DNA from: Tieghemostelium lacteum
Taxonomy: Eukaryota; Evosea; Eumycetozoa; Dictyosteliales; Raperosteliaceae
DNA length: 64,000 nucleotides
Direction of reading: 5' to 3'
NCBI GenBank assembly: GCA_001606155.1
Contig: LODT01000035.1
Span: 292,658-356,657 of the forward strand
Numbering within the stretch: the stretch's first letter is position 1; each line of letters starts with the position of its first letter. The notes beneath the pieces are model-generated. The model was not told the origin of the DNA. It ran no database searches and saw only the letters and a program-made list of their open reading frames with translations. This document shows, one piece after another, positions 23,271-35,600 of the stretch. Position numbers and translations under genes: made by a program.

Positions 23271-24894
23271 ATGGAGTCTACAACAGGAAGAAGATTTGCC
23301 AAGTTTGGATCGACAATCAAAAACAAGATAAAACAAAGAGATTTGAAAAAGGATATTTATAAATTGGATTTGGGTAAAGTCAAATTAAAGCCACCAACAC
23401 CAAGACAAAGTTCAAAACTAGGTATCATTGTCAGTTTAATTGTAATCATTATAGTACTTTTTTATGTTGGTGTCTCTATTGGTCAATTTGCATATGGTAT
23501 GTAAAAGAATTACAAAAGCACAACGTCACCACCCAATTATTTTAATTGGTTGAATACCCCCCAACAAATACCTTTTTTTTTATAATTGGAGATGATGTGG
23601 TGGTTGGGTTTCAAAATAAGGACCTAAAACCCCATTACTGAAAAAAAAAATTTTTTTTTGATGATCACAAAACAAAAAAAAAAAAGAAATATCTAACATA
23701 TAAAACAATTGATTATTAGGTATACCAACAATTATAACATCATCACTATTACCATCTGATTATCAGGCTAGAGAAACACCACCATTAGGTATATTTTTCA
23801 GAGATGACTCAAATAAGGAATTTTATGATCCTAGATACTTTACAGTTACTTACAGAAATGTAACTATTCAAGATCAAGATCAAATACCAAGAATCAAACA
23901 AGTAGTACCACAGAGATTCTGTAGTTTTCTTCAGAACCAATTTGAATTAGATGATGGTGAGGAACCAAAATACCAAACTGAAATGGCAATTTGTCCAGAT
24001 TATCCAGTTGAGATGACTGGTACTTATGAGAGATCAAAATATCAGTATCTGGAAGTTGAATTCACTCGTTGTTCTGGTAGTAATTGTGCAACTGATGCAG
24101 AATTTAATGATGTTTGGTGGGCTGGAAACATTGTTTTACTCATTAGTGAATCTATTCCAACTCCTCAACCACTGGTAAGAAAGATCTCTTTGATTCCATC
24201 TGGACTTGATTTGTCATTACCACCAACCTCTGTAAATAATTCCAGAAATTTCCAATTCAAAATCACACGTGCCTATGTGATGAAAGTAGATTTCTATGTG
24301 AGATCTCAAACTATTTTCAATGGTCCTAGATATGTCTTTGATAGTAGTTTCAGAGATTTCTATACCATTGGTGGAACAGCTGAAAGACCAGAAGATTACA
24401 ATGTTAATAATGTCTCTATTGTTACAGGTACATTATTCAAAGCATACTTTAGATTAGATAGTTACGATCTACAAGAACTTCGTCAATCACCTCAAGTTCT
24501 AACACTTATTGGTTCTTGGGCTGCTCTTTATAGTTTCTTCTCATTAACATTTATAAAAGTACTCCAATACTACAATAGAAAGACTGCCAACATGGACCTT
24601 TTACGAGATTTTATGCACAAACTAGGTCTAGATAAAAAAGATTCAGATTCACAATTAACTCCTGATACTAAAAAGGATAGTGATTCCTCAACTCAACAAA
24701 CTGATAATGATCCAAATAATAATAATAATAACAATAATAATAATAATAATAATAATAACAATAATAATAGCAATAACAATATTATAGATAAAAGTAGTGA
24801 TAGTATTTACAATAATATTTTATTAAATAAGAGTGGTGATCAAGAACTTCAAGTTTTAACACACTCACAACCAGATTCTTCAAAACAAGAATAA
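23271..24894 (+). CDS. Two-pass membrane protein (hypothetical)
   Basis: Exons 23271..23496 and 23720..24894 join at phase 1 to 466 residues. A basic cytoplasmic N-terminus (about 45 residues) leads into one strong helix (LGIIVSLIVIIIVLFYVGVS). A ~300-residue lumenal or extracellular domain with several Cys follows. A second hydrophobic stretch comes near residue 340-360 (SWAALYSFFSLTFI). The C-terminal tail has a long Asn run and is disordered. This N-in, large loop, C-in layout occurs in channel- and receptor-like proteins, but I see no pore motif and do not assign a family. The donor GTATGT and acceptor ATTAG fit well. Confidence 0.75.
24718..24781 (+). repeat. Trinucleotide AAT/AAC repeat coding poly-Asn
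   Basis: About 21 consecutive Asn codons with one Ser interruption lie in the C-terminal tail of the two-pass membrane protein. Such tracts are common in dictyostelid coding sequence and are length-variable between strains. Confidence 0.9.
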
Positions 24895-25370
24895 TATTAA
24901 TACAACACAATACAACAATTATATAGAAATATACGATCCTTTTTTTCCAACTCACACTCTCTCCCTTAATTTAAACTCTTTTGTACAATTACAATCAAAT
25001 TATAATAAAACACAATTTATATTAAATTGTTTTCTTCTTTTTTAATCGTATCAGGATTATTATTATCCTATGATAATAATTCTGATAATCTGGTTCATAT
25101 CAGTTGTAAATTCAAAATCAAACATTTTATCGTTAAAATTGCACACAAGTTATAAAAAAAATAATAATTATTTAATGTTTCCATTCACTGAAAATGGAAT
25201 TGTAAATTTTTATTTAAACTTATGAATAAATAATTTGCATATTGAACTACCAATAGAATTCCAAGAGGTTATTTTTATTTAAATACCGAACTGGCAATGT
25301 CTAATTGGCACTGACTTATCTACTTCTCAAATTATTAAATAATATTTATATGCTACATTTTAAATATTAA
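24895..25370. other. Convergent intergenic region with a short perfect hairpin
   Basis: No coding potential was seen. The space lies between two convergent genes. At 25059..25080, ATTATTATC is followed by a 4-nt loop and its exact complement. This could sit in a 3' UTR or be chance in A+T-rich DNA. Confidence 0.4.
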
Positions 25371-25923
25371 TTATTTTCTTGAGATATTACAATCTATACA
25401 ATAGTCAACATTACAACGTTGATCATAACTAGAATAATTAAAAGGATTAATTAGTAATGTTAACTGGTTGTTGGTTAGTCGTAATGGTTATTAAGTTGTA
25501 TACATACTCTATTATGCAACAAAGTGAACAAACAACAATATTGCATTGCTCACAGTAGTGAGCACAGGAGGGACATAGATAGTGTGAGCATGAAGGACAT
25601 GTTCTAACTACTGATTTATTTTCAAAACATGATCTACAATAACCTTTACAGGTATCTTGAGAGTTAAAATAATTGTCTGGTATATTTGGATTGATGGCTG
25701 ACATTTCAACATCCTTGCTGCTATGTCCATTACTATATTCACTTTCACTTTTACTACTATTTTGGTTTGTCTTTTTATTTGACATCATTATATTTATTGT
25801 TCTTTCTGATATGGCATTGGTATCAGGTTTTATATTTTTGGTTACTTTTCTATGAAAATCTGTTGTGGGTATATCTATTGATGATTCTTCAAATTCATCT
25901 CTACCTCTTTTGTTTTTACTCAT
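25371..25923 (-). CDS. Siva-like cysteine-rich zinc-binding protein
   Basis: Exons 25923..25508 and 25428..25371 (GTATGT donor, TTCTAG acceptor, phase 2) give 157 residues. The N-terminal ~100 residues are polar and disordered with Lys/Arg and Ser. The C-terminus has closely spaced CxxC pairs (CRSC, CPSC, CPSC, CEQC, CSLC), then a short second-exon piece with CNVDYCIDC. Spacing and order match the C-terminal zinc region of Siva, the CD27-binding apoptosis regulator of animals. Dictyostelids lack CD27, so the role here is open; a nuclear or cytosolic adaptor is plausible. Without the second exon the last cysteines are lost. Confidence 0.7.
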
Positions 25924-26101
25924 TTTACTTTACTTAAATAGATTAAATAGATTAAAAATTACTTTTGATTTAAAAATCAAAAAAATTAATTTTGGCGCAT
26001 TGGTAATTGTGATCAAAATATTTTCGTTTTTATTTTCTAAAAAGTCAGAGAAAACACCTTTTTTTCACTTTAGTTATTTGGATTTAATTTCTCTTTAGAC
26101 C

Positions 26102-27354
26102 ATGTTATCAAATAAATCTAAATATTTATTTAGATTAATCAATAAAAATGGAGTATATTTATCAAGATATTACTCAACAACAATGAATAGCAACCTATCA
26201 TTGAATAGTAGTAATTCTAAATATCAACACAGTAATAGTTTAGTATATAACAATAGATCTTTAAACTCCATATACTCCTCTACCAATACATATAAACAAA
26301 TGTACCAAAGTTACAGTACTGGTCATGGGAAAAAACCATTAGAAGAAGAAAAAGAGGAAATTACAAAACAAGATGTCGAAGATGTAGATGACCTCTTAAA
26401 AGATGTAGATGAAAAAAAAGAAGAGGAAGACGATGAACCATTAACTGATGGAAAACAAAAAGATACACAACAAAAGGATGTAAAATCTGATACACAACAA
26501 AAACAAGCACCAACCACACCATTTACTTCAAAAACTAAAGCAGAGAAAACTACCTCTTCTGCATCATCTTCATCTGCAAAAGAAAAACAAGAACAACAAA
26601 AGAAACAACAAAAGGAAAAGAAAGAAAAAGAGGAAGAAGATGAAGAAGAAGAAGAGGAAGAGGTTATTGAACAAGTGAAAGATAAAGATAAAGATGAAAT
26701 AGACAAAGATATGGAGCGTATTGAACATATGGGTGCTGCAAATTTAGTCTATAAATCATTTACATTGGCATTCTTTGTATTATTGGGTGTTGGTATAAAG
26801 AGAATTTTTGATGCCTTCTTTGGTGAAGGTGATGAAAATAGTTCTGGTGGACTACTTGGTGAACAATATGATCACAATGCTGTAATTCGTGATATCTACA
26901 GTAATGAATTAAAACCACACATTGACGAAGGTCACCCAGATTTTATTAAAATAGTTCCTAAAGGTACTATTTATACTTCTGAAAGATTGGTATGTATTTT
27001 TAAATTTTTAGTGTAGGAAATTAACCTCTGACACACTCACAATTTTATTTATAAATTTAGGCACATTTTAATAAAGTTGCAAATGTTACAACTATTATGA
27101 TACCAATACTTCAAAAGAAAACACATTTGCTATTGGCTTATATAAATATTGATATTGTAAAAGAAGGTCAATATATGAGAGTTGCAAACTTTTTTGTAGA
27201 TGCTGTTAATGGTTTCCATTACGATTTCCCATTACCAGAGACCAAATACGATACAATGAATCCAAAGTATTATGAACATATTTTCAAACACATGAATGCT
27301 CAAAAAGAAAAGGAAGCAAAGAAAAATTCAGATGCAGAAGCTGAACTACAGTAA
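26102..27354 (+). CDS. Mitochondrial-type membrane protein with disordered acidic stretch (hypothetical)
   Basis: Exons 26102..26989 and 27061..27354 join at phase 0 to 393 residues. The N-terminus is basic and lacks acids for ~60 residues (MLSNKSKYLFRLINKNG..), as in mitochondrial presequences. A Lys/Glu/Gln-rich low-complexity segment follows (about 80-200), then one hydrophobic helix (about 216-233). The C-terminal domain of ~150 residues starts VIRDIYSNELKPHIDEG. A presequence, one helix and a small alpha/beta domain recall Tim21/Coa1-type inner-membrane proteins, but similarity is not strong enough to name it. The likely location is the mitochondrial inner membrane. Confidence 0.65.
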
Positions 27355-27395
27355 ATATGAAACAGAATTACAATAAAATAAATTACTCTCACTCT

Positions 27396-27420
27396 CACAC
27401 CCACCTCTCTCACACCCACC
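27396..27420 (+). promoter_or_regulatory. Twin CACACCCACC elements (G-box / CA-rich element)
   Basis: The 10-mer CACACCCACC occurs twice exactly, at 27396..27405 and 27411..27420, inside a CT-rich stretch (27385-27440). It lies about 340-365 nt upstream of the psi-like start codon. The reverse complement GGTGGGTGTG matches the G-rich alternating site bound by GBF, which drives post-aggregative and prespore genes in Dictyostelium. Distance and family suit prespore control; this is inference. Confidence 0.55.
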
Positions 27421-27760
27421 ACTCTCACTCTCATTCTCACATCATCACAATCAAAATTTTTTTATTGACAATATTGTCAACACCCCATCATCACCATTGT
27501 TTTTTAATATCGCCCACCATTATTTTCAATTGTAAATTAATTTAGGAAAGCATTTACATGTAGTTACCGTAGTTGAAAAAGTAGTATACCACTCTATTAA
27601 AAGTCAACTATGGAGTTTTATACAAATTGGGATGGTGTGCGAAAAATATATTTTATAAAGATTCAGTGAATGAGCTAAAGTGCAGATTTCTGTTATCTTT
27701 TACAATGCCAAAACTACTTTTAAATATTTTAATTTATTATTCCTCTTTATTTGGATAACT

Positions 27761-29666
27761 ATGATTAAACAAAACTTTATTAATATATTTTCTTTAATAC
27801 TCATATTTAACATATTTTCTATCGGTAAGATTTTAATAGATATTTTATTAGGATTGTAATATTAATATTACTTATCTCTTAATTAGAATGTCAAAGACCT
27901 GCAACTTTAGATTTAAGTGGTGTTATATATGATAACCATCCATTAAGAAGTAAGATTTTAAAATTTTTAAAAAGATACAAAATCAATATTAACATTTAAA
28001 AATACCCAAAAGACCCAGATTTTGAAATTAACCCATACCATGTTGGTGTTGTTGAAAATTTAGTAGATTATACATTGGGTAGTGATAATACACCAACCTA
28101 TTGTTGTGGTGGTGTAACAACTATAGATCCATCACAGGGTCGTATTGAAATTCACAACCAAACTACATTCAGATCATGGTTCCATGCAATTCCAAATGTC
28201 AGTTTAGCAATTTCACATACAATTACACTAAATCTTCAATCAGATGGTGAGACCTATACATATCACAATAGCTCATTTTTCCCAATTGATGGAAAAGGTT
28301 GGGATGATTTATCAGTCTACCCAAATACCCTCATTTACAGTGGCCATAATTTCCATTTTTGTTATGAAATTCACACATCCTTTACATACTATGCAAACAA
28401 TGAATACTTCACATTTACTGGTGATGATGATGTATGGGTATTTTTTAATAAAAAATTGGAAATTGATTTGGGAGGTATTCATCAAGCTGCTAGTAAAACT
28501 GTATATCTTGCTGATCTTGGTCTAACGGAAGGAGAAACCTTCCCATTTGACTTCTTTTATTGCGGTAAATATAAATACAAATACTACATCCTATTAACCT
28601 TAATACTAATTTATCATAATAAAACATGTTTTATATAAATATAGAACGTCATACCAGTATGAGTACATTAAATATTATAACAAATATTGATTTAACATGT
28701 CATAACTTTGATGTTTGTGGCGTTTGTGAAGGTAATAACAAAACTTGTTGTTTGGCAGATGGTGCTTGTAACTCTATTATCTATAACCCATTGTGTTATA
28801 ATAACTATTGTGGTTCTGATAATGTAACATGTATGCATGAATACAAACATTGTGATGATAACAATCAATGTACACTTGACTTTTGTCTCAGTGTTCTAGG
28901 TGGTTGTTCACATATTAATAGAGTATGTAATGATAATGATCCATGTACCTATGATTATTGTGATCCTGACCAAGGTTGTATATACACTCAAATTAATGGA
29001 TGTACAAGCTGTGATAGTACCCCATGTAGTAAGTATTTTAAATCATACATCCTTTTTAAATAGATTTCAAATCAAAAATACTAACATTTAAAATTTATAA
29101 TAGTTTCTATAAATCCATGTATTTTCTCTGAATGTGATCCATTCAATCCTAATGAATGTATATATACAGAAATGAACTGTTCACTACCTGTAAATTCCAC
29201 ATGTGCAATGGGAGCATGTTTCGAAGGTATATGTGTTGTTTATGATCTTTGTCCAGTTACACCAACTACAACACCAACTGTAACACCTACTTTATCAATG
29301 ACACAAACACCACCAACTAGAACACCAACAACTACACCTACACCAACAGTAACACCAACTCAAACACCAACTCAAACACCTAGTCCACATTGTAAATGTC
29401 CCCATAATTATACATGTATAGATTCAAATCATCTATGTGTACCACCTAATGAAGAGTACGATTGTCAAACATGTCTTCAATTCCCATGTGCTCTTGGTTA
29501 TAAATGTGTTGAAGGAAAAAATGGTTTATTTCAATGTATACAACAAAATGCGTGTCTATCATGTCTTGACATAAACTGTGAGAAACATGGTCTACAATGT
29601 AAATTGATTGAAAACTCTGATAGTAAATGTGGTTTCATACCAACATGTGTTCGTCCACGTCTCTAA
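27761..29666 (+). CDS. Secreted PA14-domain protein of the psi (prespore-inducing factor) family
   Basis: Five exons (27761..27824, 27887..27949, 28013..28564, 28645..29028, 29104..29666) join in frame to 541 residues. The first ~21 residues are a signal peptide. A PA14/fibro-slime domain covers roughly residues 85-230, with the typical FTGDDDVWVFFNKKLEIDLGG core. After it come Cys-rich repeats (CGVCEGNNKTCC; CNDNDPCTYDYCDPDQGC). A Thr/Pro-rich O-glycosylation-like linker and a final Cys-rich module follow. Psi-family proteins are secreted and promote prespore differentiation in Dictyostelium; the founding member is PsiA. There is no membrane anchor at the C-terminus. The paired G-box motifs upstream agree with developmental control. 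Confidence 0.88.
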
Positions 29667-29824
29667 ACCTTTTTGAAAACCAAAAAATAAAATAGAATAT
29701 AATAGATTAAAAAAAATTAAAAATTTTATTTGAATCCAATAGAGATACTATTGTTGGATAAGAGACATTTGCAATAGTATTTTTGCACCAATTACTGTTG
29801 AAGGAGGTGAGAGAAAACAGCCGT

Positions 29825-30703
29825 TTATTTGCCAGCTTTGGCTTTGAGGGAAGCTTTGATTTGAGCAATACGAGTCTTTCTTCTTCTGAGGGTACGTTTT
29901 TGTGGTTTGGCTGGGACTTTGAAAGCTGGTTTTTCGACCTTTTTGGCAGATGGGTCAGCACGAATGGCAGCGTGAGCTTTTTGGTAGATTGATTCAATGT
30001 CTTTTGGAGTAACGTTGTTTTTGATGTATTGAGAGAAACATTTCTTGTAACGTTCTTCATCTTCAGCTTGGAGGATTTTCATGTAATCAGCAACGTGACC
30101 ACCAAAAATGTATTTCTTCAAGACTTCAGCGTTGAATTTCTTGGTTTCAGAGTTGTAACCGACGAAACGGGTTTCTCTGTGTTGAACGGCAATACCACCA
30201 TCGACGGCACCCTTCAAGACGGCAAAGACTTTGTTACCAGTGGAGGTACGGGTCAAACCGACATCCAAGTTGGCTCTGAATGGTTTGGATTTATCAGCAA
30301 CTGGGGAGATGTTGAAGATTTTACCATCGACTTTTTCTTGACCTTTGTAGGTGGCATCCAACTTTAATTTTTGTAAGAGTCTTCTGGCCAAGAGTAAACC
30401 AGTGGCGTAGGCAGAAGCGTAGTTAGTCAAACCAACTTTAACACCATAACGTGGGAGTTCGTGGGCATAGGCAGCAGCCAAGACAAAATCACCAACAATC
30501 TTGGAGTAGATGACTTGGGCAATGATATCCTTGTTGGTGAAACGAGCAACTAATCTGTATTTTGGTGAGTTGTATTTGTTTTTGTCTTGAGTGATCAATC
30601 TTTGTCTTTGTTGATAATCAGTCTTACATTCTCTTCTTCTTCTGAATTGGACTTGGAATCTCTTGAAGTAAGCTTTGGTTTTAACGACTTTGACAAATGC
30701 CAT
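29825..30703 (-). CDS. rpl5: 60S ribosomal protein L5 (uL18)
   Basis: A single exon of 292 residues, the normal eukaryotic L5 length. The N-terminus [20 protein letters not shown] and the block [20 protein letters not shown] are hallmarks of L5, as is [14 protein letters not shown]. The C-terminus is basic ([18 protein letters not shown]). L5 binds 5S rRNA and, with L11, docks it in the central protuberance of the large subunit. The codons are clearly biased toward C-ending Dictyostelium-preferred forms, as expected of a highly expressed gene. Confidence 0.97.
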   Translation of the reverse strand: MAFVKVVKTKAYFKRFQVQFRRRRECKTDYQQRQRLITQDKNKYNSPKYRLVARFTNKDIIAQVIYSKIVGDFVLAAAYAHELPRYGVKVGLTNYASAYATGLLLARRLLQKLKLDATYKGQEKVDGKIFNISPVADKSKPFRANLDVGLTRTSTGNKVFAVLKGAVDGGIAVQHRETRFVGYNSETKKFNAEVLKKYIFGGHVADYMKILQAEDEERYKKCFSQYIKNNVTPKDIESIYQKAHAAIRADPSAKKVEKPAFKVPAKPQKRTLRRRKTRIAQIKASLKAKAGK

Positions 30704-30901
30704 TTTTCTTTCTGGTTGGAATCTATAATTAATATTATATCATGTTAATTTCTCTTTTAATGATGTTTAATCATATTTTTGATCATTTTCGTGATTTTTA
30801 CCTTTGATATCTAGAACAAAAAAATGAAAAAAAATTTTAAAAAAAAGTAACTCGAAAAAAAAATCAAAAAAGCCGAAGATCAAACGTTACAAAGTTTTCA
30901 T

Positions 30902-32317
30902 TTAATTTCTTTTTTGTTTTGGAGCTGGAATAATGTATCTAAATATAATGAATGTTGAATATAGAATAACCATTGGAATGTAATGATAGGATTTCCATAA
31001 AGCTAAAGTATCTTCTAAAGTTAGGGAAAGGAAAGAGAAACCCAAGAAACTTAAGAACCATTCAACTATTGCCCAGCCAATGACGTCGTATAAGAATTTA
31101 AATGGTTGAATTGGAGTTTCTTCTTTGGTATTGGCGTTTTTGTAAAATAGTGGACGTAATTTTCTACGGAAATCCTTGGCAATCTCAGTAAGGAAGGTAG
31201 CATTAACAAAGAAGAAGTAGTATCCTGGATAGAATCCATGCCAGAATGCTGAGGTTGCATAAGTCAATAGAGTAGCTGTAAAGGTTGGTTTGGCACCTGG
31301 TGGGGTTAGACGAAGATATACATATCTCTTCAACCAATCTCCAGTACCAATATTCCATCTGGATGAGATATCACGAATATTCGAGGCGAATTCGACTACC
31401 AATGGTTCGGCATTTGTAATACGATTCCATTGAATTTTCTTTCCTTCTTTATCGTAACCATTGTATCCGATACCACTGAGAATTGCAGAACCCTCTGAAA
31501 GGAACCATGCAAAGTAGTATTTGAAACGTGTCAATGCAATATGAATATGCAATAGAACTAAACGTACCCAAATTGGTTGTAATTGGTACTCTGAACAAAT
31601 GAGATATGGTACATTATGAATACCAGATAAAATAACTAATGGGAAACATGAGAATGCCTTGATCATCACCCACAAAGATGCACTACCACTTCTTGGCATA
31701 CCATTACTGCTGAGATCTTGTTTCTTAACATCACTGAACATTGCCAATGATGTCCATCCGAGATAATCTGAAATCTCAATAGTAGGACCTGCCAAAAATG
31801 TTGGGAAAAAGTACACGAATCCATAGTATTCCAATAGGGATGGTATCTTACTGATAGCACGTCTCTTTTGATCTGCATCCAATTCTGAAACTGGACGTGT
31901 TCCATCATAGAGATTCCAAGCAAATGATGTCAATTTCAATGTAAGAACCATTTGTGGACCTGTGTAATCAAGTGCCCAACCTTTGTAGTCTACATACATT
32001 CTATACCAATGAGAAACTGACAGATACAACATACTGAATACAAATACAGTCACAGGTGCCATTTTGGTGTTCTTTGGCATCAATCGAACCATAATATAAA
32101 CTACAGTACTACTGATGAACGAATGTAACCATGACCATGTTCCAAAACACCAAGCACAATAAGTAAGACCCAAAACAATATTCATAATGTGTTTTGAAGA
32201 GGCATTTGGAAGTCTCTTCAATACCATTGCAGCGGGATATGAAAACAACAGACAAATTACATTTTTTATCTGGTCTACTGGGAACCCTAATGTCCCTAAA
32301 TAATCATCAACTGACAT
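30902..32317 (-). CDS. MBOAT-family lysophospholipid acyltransferase
   Basis: From the first ATG (MSVDDYLGTLGFPVDQ) the protein has 471 residues with about ten hydrophobic segments. MBOAT hallmarks are the WNIGTGDWLKRYVYLRL motif with its conserved Asn and, farther on, SAFWHGFYPGYY with the catalytic His. The block YYGFVYFFPTFLAGPTIE also belongs to the LPCAT3/MBOAT1/2/5 group. It probably re-acylates lysophospholipids in the ER (Lands cycle). The frame is open for 14 codons before the ATG, but none is ATG, so the start at 32317 is preferred. No C-terminal KKXX-perfect signal is visible, although the end is basic (KQKRN). Confidence 0.9.
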   Translation of the reverse strand: MSVDDYLGTLGFPVDQIKNVICLLFSYPAAMVLKRLPNASSKHIMNIVLGLTYCAWCFGTWSWLHSFISSTVVYIMVRLMPKNTKMAPVTVFVFSMLYLSVSHWYRMYVDYKGWALDYTGPQMVLTLKLTSFAWNLYDGTRPVSELDADQKRRAISKIPSLLEYYGFVYFFPTFLAGPTIEISDYLGWTSLAMFSDVKKQDLSSNGMPRSGSASLWVMIKAFSCFPLVILSGIHNVPYLICSEYQLQPIWVRLVLLHIHIALTRFKYYFAWFLSEGSAILSGIGYNGYDKEGKKIQWNRITNAEPLVVEFASNIRDISSRWNIGTGDWLKRYVYLRLTPPGAKPTFTATLLTYATSAFWHGFYPGYYFFFVNATFLTEIAKDFRRKLRPLFYKNANTKEETPIQPFKFLYDVIGWAIVEWFLSFLGFSFLSLTLEDTLALWKSYHYIPMVILYSTFIIFRYIIPAPKQKRN

Positions 32318-32670
32318 ATTGTTACTATCTATCTCTGTTGTGTTGAACAATAACAACAACTATTGGAAATTCTACTTTATAAAATTGAAAATGAAAAAAA
32401 AAAAACAGTTTTGGTGAGAGATATTTTTTTTAGTTCCTCTGAAATTATTTTATATTAATAATTAATTGGCATTTTATCTAGAATGATCTTTAAAATATTT
32501 TATTTGTTAAAAATATATTCTTTATATGATGAACATCGTATAAGTTTGTGTCAAAATATTTTTTTTTTTTGTATTTTTTTTGATTTTATTATAATCTAGT
32601 AATCTGAGGGAAAGTTAATGAAACTTTGATATTTTAAAACTTGGTAGCATCTGAGACATACATTACAATA
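32318..32670. promoter_or_regulatory. Divergent promoter region, A+T-rich
   Basis: It separates the MBOAT gene and the coiled-coil gene, transcribed away from each other. Long T runs near 32560-32570 fit dictyostelid core promoters. Nothing else was seen. Confidence 0.4.
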
Positions 32671-35600
32671 ATGTTACCAAATAATAATCAGTTACATATA
32701 AATGATTTGAAAAGTGATAAAACCAAATCAAATTCACAACAGGAACAACCTACACAACATAATAAAAAAAGTACAACAACTACCACTACTTCGAGTACAA
32801 CTACAGCTGATAACAATAAAACAGCACCATTACCTACAACTCCTAAAAATCTATTTCATTACAATTCATATAGTACACCAAAACAAACACCATATCAGAA
32901 TACACCTAAATTGAATCAAGTAATTCTTGAAGAATTAATTACTGACGATGAGGATACAACTCAAAATGATCATATTCAAATTGAAACTGTTGATGATTCA
33001 CCATTAACACCAAAAAAATCATCACATTCTAAAACACCAAGAAAATGGAGACTTGTTGAGGCAAATTGTACATGTGTTATTGTAAATATATCATTTTTAG
33101 TCGAATTCCGCACATCTAAGTATATTTATTAATTTTTAAATTCTCCTTATAAGCACGATAATGAAAACCAACAACAAAAACAACAGGGAACAGGTTTAGA
33201 GTTTGAATCTAATCTTTGTCCAAAATGTAATTCTGTAAATAATTACACTACAAATTTACAGGGAAATCAACAGCAACAGAATAAATATAGCCAATCTTAT
33301 TCAGGTCCAAGAACTCAAACAGTATATGTTGATAATAATGGTGGTTATATACCAACATTCAGTCAAACTACAGGTACTAGACTGAATTTTGATAATATGT
33401 CACAATCTTATTCTAAAACACCTTTTCAATCTAGTATTAGAAAGACAAATTATGATGTAGTACCAACTGGAAATCTTCATCAGGAATGGAGCATGTTAAA
33501 AGTGGAAGTTGATGGATTTTCAGATGAACTGAAATTTAAACCTTCGCCATATGATGGTGGTGCAAGTCAGTTTTTTGGTGTATCTAGTCAACAAATACCC
33601 AGGCCACAGGTAATACCTGTATACAGTAATCCTACTTCAACAATTTATAGAAACACACAGTATCACTCATCTCCTCAACATCACCACCAACACCAACACC
33701 AACAACACCAACACCAACACCAACTTCAAAAAGCTCAAAACAATCTATTGAATAACATGGGTGGTTTGGAAAGTCAATTAAAACCACCTATTACAACGAA
33801 TATACCTAGTAGTGTTAGTGGTAATACACCTCATGTAGATTTTAGTAGTAGGATCTCAGAACCCTCTCACCAGATAAATAATAAGGAAAAGAATCATTTT
33901 GAACTCTTACAATCGAATAGAAAACTAGAGGAAAAACTAAAAGAAAGTCAATCTATAATTCAACAAAAAGACTGGGAATACAATGATTTACGTGAAAAAG
34001 TAGATCAATATGAAGAGATGGAGAGTAGAATTGTGGATTTTGAAACACTTAATCAGTTACACACTCAAATTAATGATATAAAGTTTCTATTAGAGAAGAA
34101 ATTGGAGAATCTTTCGGATCAGGATATAAAAATACATGAGAAACAGAGAAATATAAACTCACTTTCAAATGATATTGAAAAAATTCGAATGGATATTACC
34201 CATCAACAGAAAGCTAATGAACTTCTCAATGAGATTTCCTCACTGCGAAGACAGATGAATGATCTCGAGAAGGTCAATCAACTGAGACAACAGAATCTGA
34301 ATAAAGACGTATTCTCACTTCAAAAGGAAATTGAAGCTTTAAAAAGAGACAAAATTCACCTCAATGAAGATTTGGTCTATTACAAGAACCAGGTAACAAC
34401 AACCAGTCAACAAGTAACTGAACTCAATCAAACCATCAGAGAGAAGGATGTAAAAATTTTACAACATCATGAGGACATCAGGGGTAAGATAATGATTCCT
34501 GAAGAGGAATACCAAAACATTCAATCAGATTTCCAGAAGATTAAAAGAGAAATGGATCATGTAAATCAACAATTGGAAAGACAATCTCAGGAATATCTAG
34601 ACATAATCACACAAAATTCACAAAACCACGAATTGGAAATCAAAGAATTAACAGAAGACTTGGCTAATACTCAATCTCAACTTGATAATTTGATTTCAGA
34701 GAATCAAGATATGAAAGAAAGACTCTCAAAAGTACATTTTATAATTAAAGATTCTCCTAGAAGACTATTAACTACTATAGAAATGGAAGCTTTAACTCCA
34801 AATAGAAAATCGCAATACCAACAATATCAACAACAACAAATATATCAACAAACACCTTTACGAACACCTATAAAAACAACAACTACTACAACAAGTGCAA
34901 TTAAGACACCAAATAGAGTAAACCCATCTTATTTATCAGATTTAAATATAATTAAACCATCTAACCCAGAATCAGCTGAACAACTACAACAACAAGTCCT
35001 TACTCCACTCTCAAAACCAGCATCTAAATTAATATCATCAGTGTCTTCTGATTCATCACCAATTGTACAACAACAGCCAACTTCAAAGCTAGATTATGAA
35101 CAATATTTGGAGGAATATGATCCCTATGATTTGGATGATACACTTAAAAATCAGGAGGATCAAGTTAAAGATGAAAATGAAGAGAATGTAGATAGCTTTG
35201 ATGGTTTGGAGGATGAAATATATAAAGAAGATTACCATGAAAATGAAGTGGAAGAACAAGAAGAAGGTACAGTGAATGAGGATACAAATCAGTCACTATT
35301 TTCAACACCATCATCTTACCAGAAAAACTCTAAAGAGTCAACCAATTCCTTTGATGAAGATATTGATGATTGGCTTAAATCTCCAAACGACAACAAATCC
35401 AAAGAATTCAATTTCACAAGTAATGGTACATCTAAATCTCAGGCAGTGTCAGTACACACACCAGAAAGTAAATCAACCAATAACAGTACTCTATCACAAT
35501 CAGTGATTGGTTTGTATAACAAATTACCAAAACTCAGTAGTGATCAATTGAAAATGAATATTTCCAATCAGGATTTATTTCTTTCTGATGAATTTATAGC

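Noticed and set aside
26323-26706. 127-codon Ser/Cys/Phe-rich frame on the minus strand
   Set aside because: It is the reverse image of the Lys/Glu/Asp low-complexity part of the mitochondrial protein.
27385-27545. Frame with Ser-His-Thr-His repeats just after the mitochondrial protein gene
   Set aside because: It arises from a CT/CA-rich simple repeat carrying the G-boxes; the downstream part is ordinary A+T-rich DNA and there is no gene-like start context.
32318-32359. Upstream extension of the MBOAT frame
   Set aside because: Open but without an ATG; eukaryotic initiation at TTG is not expected, and family homology begins after the internal ATG.
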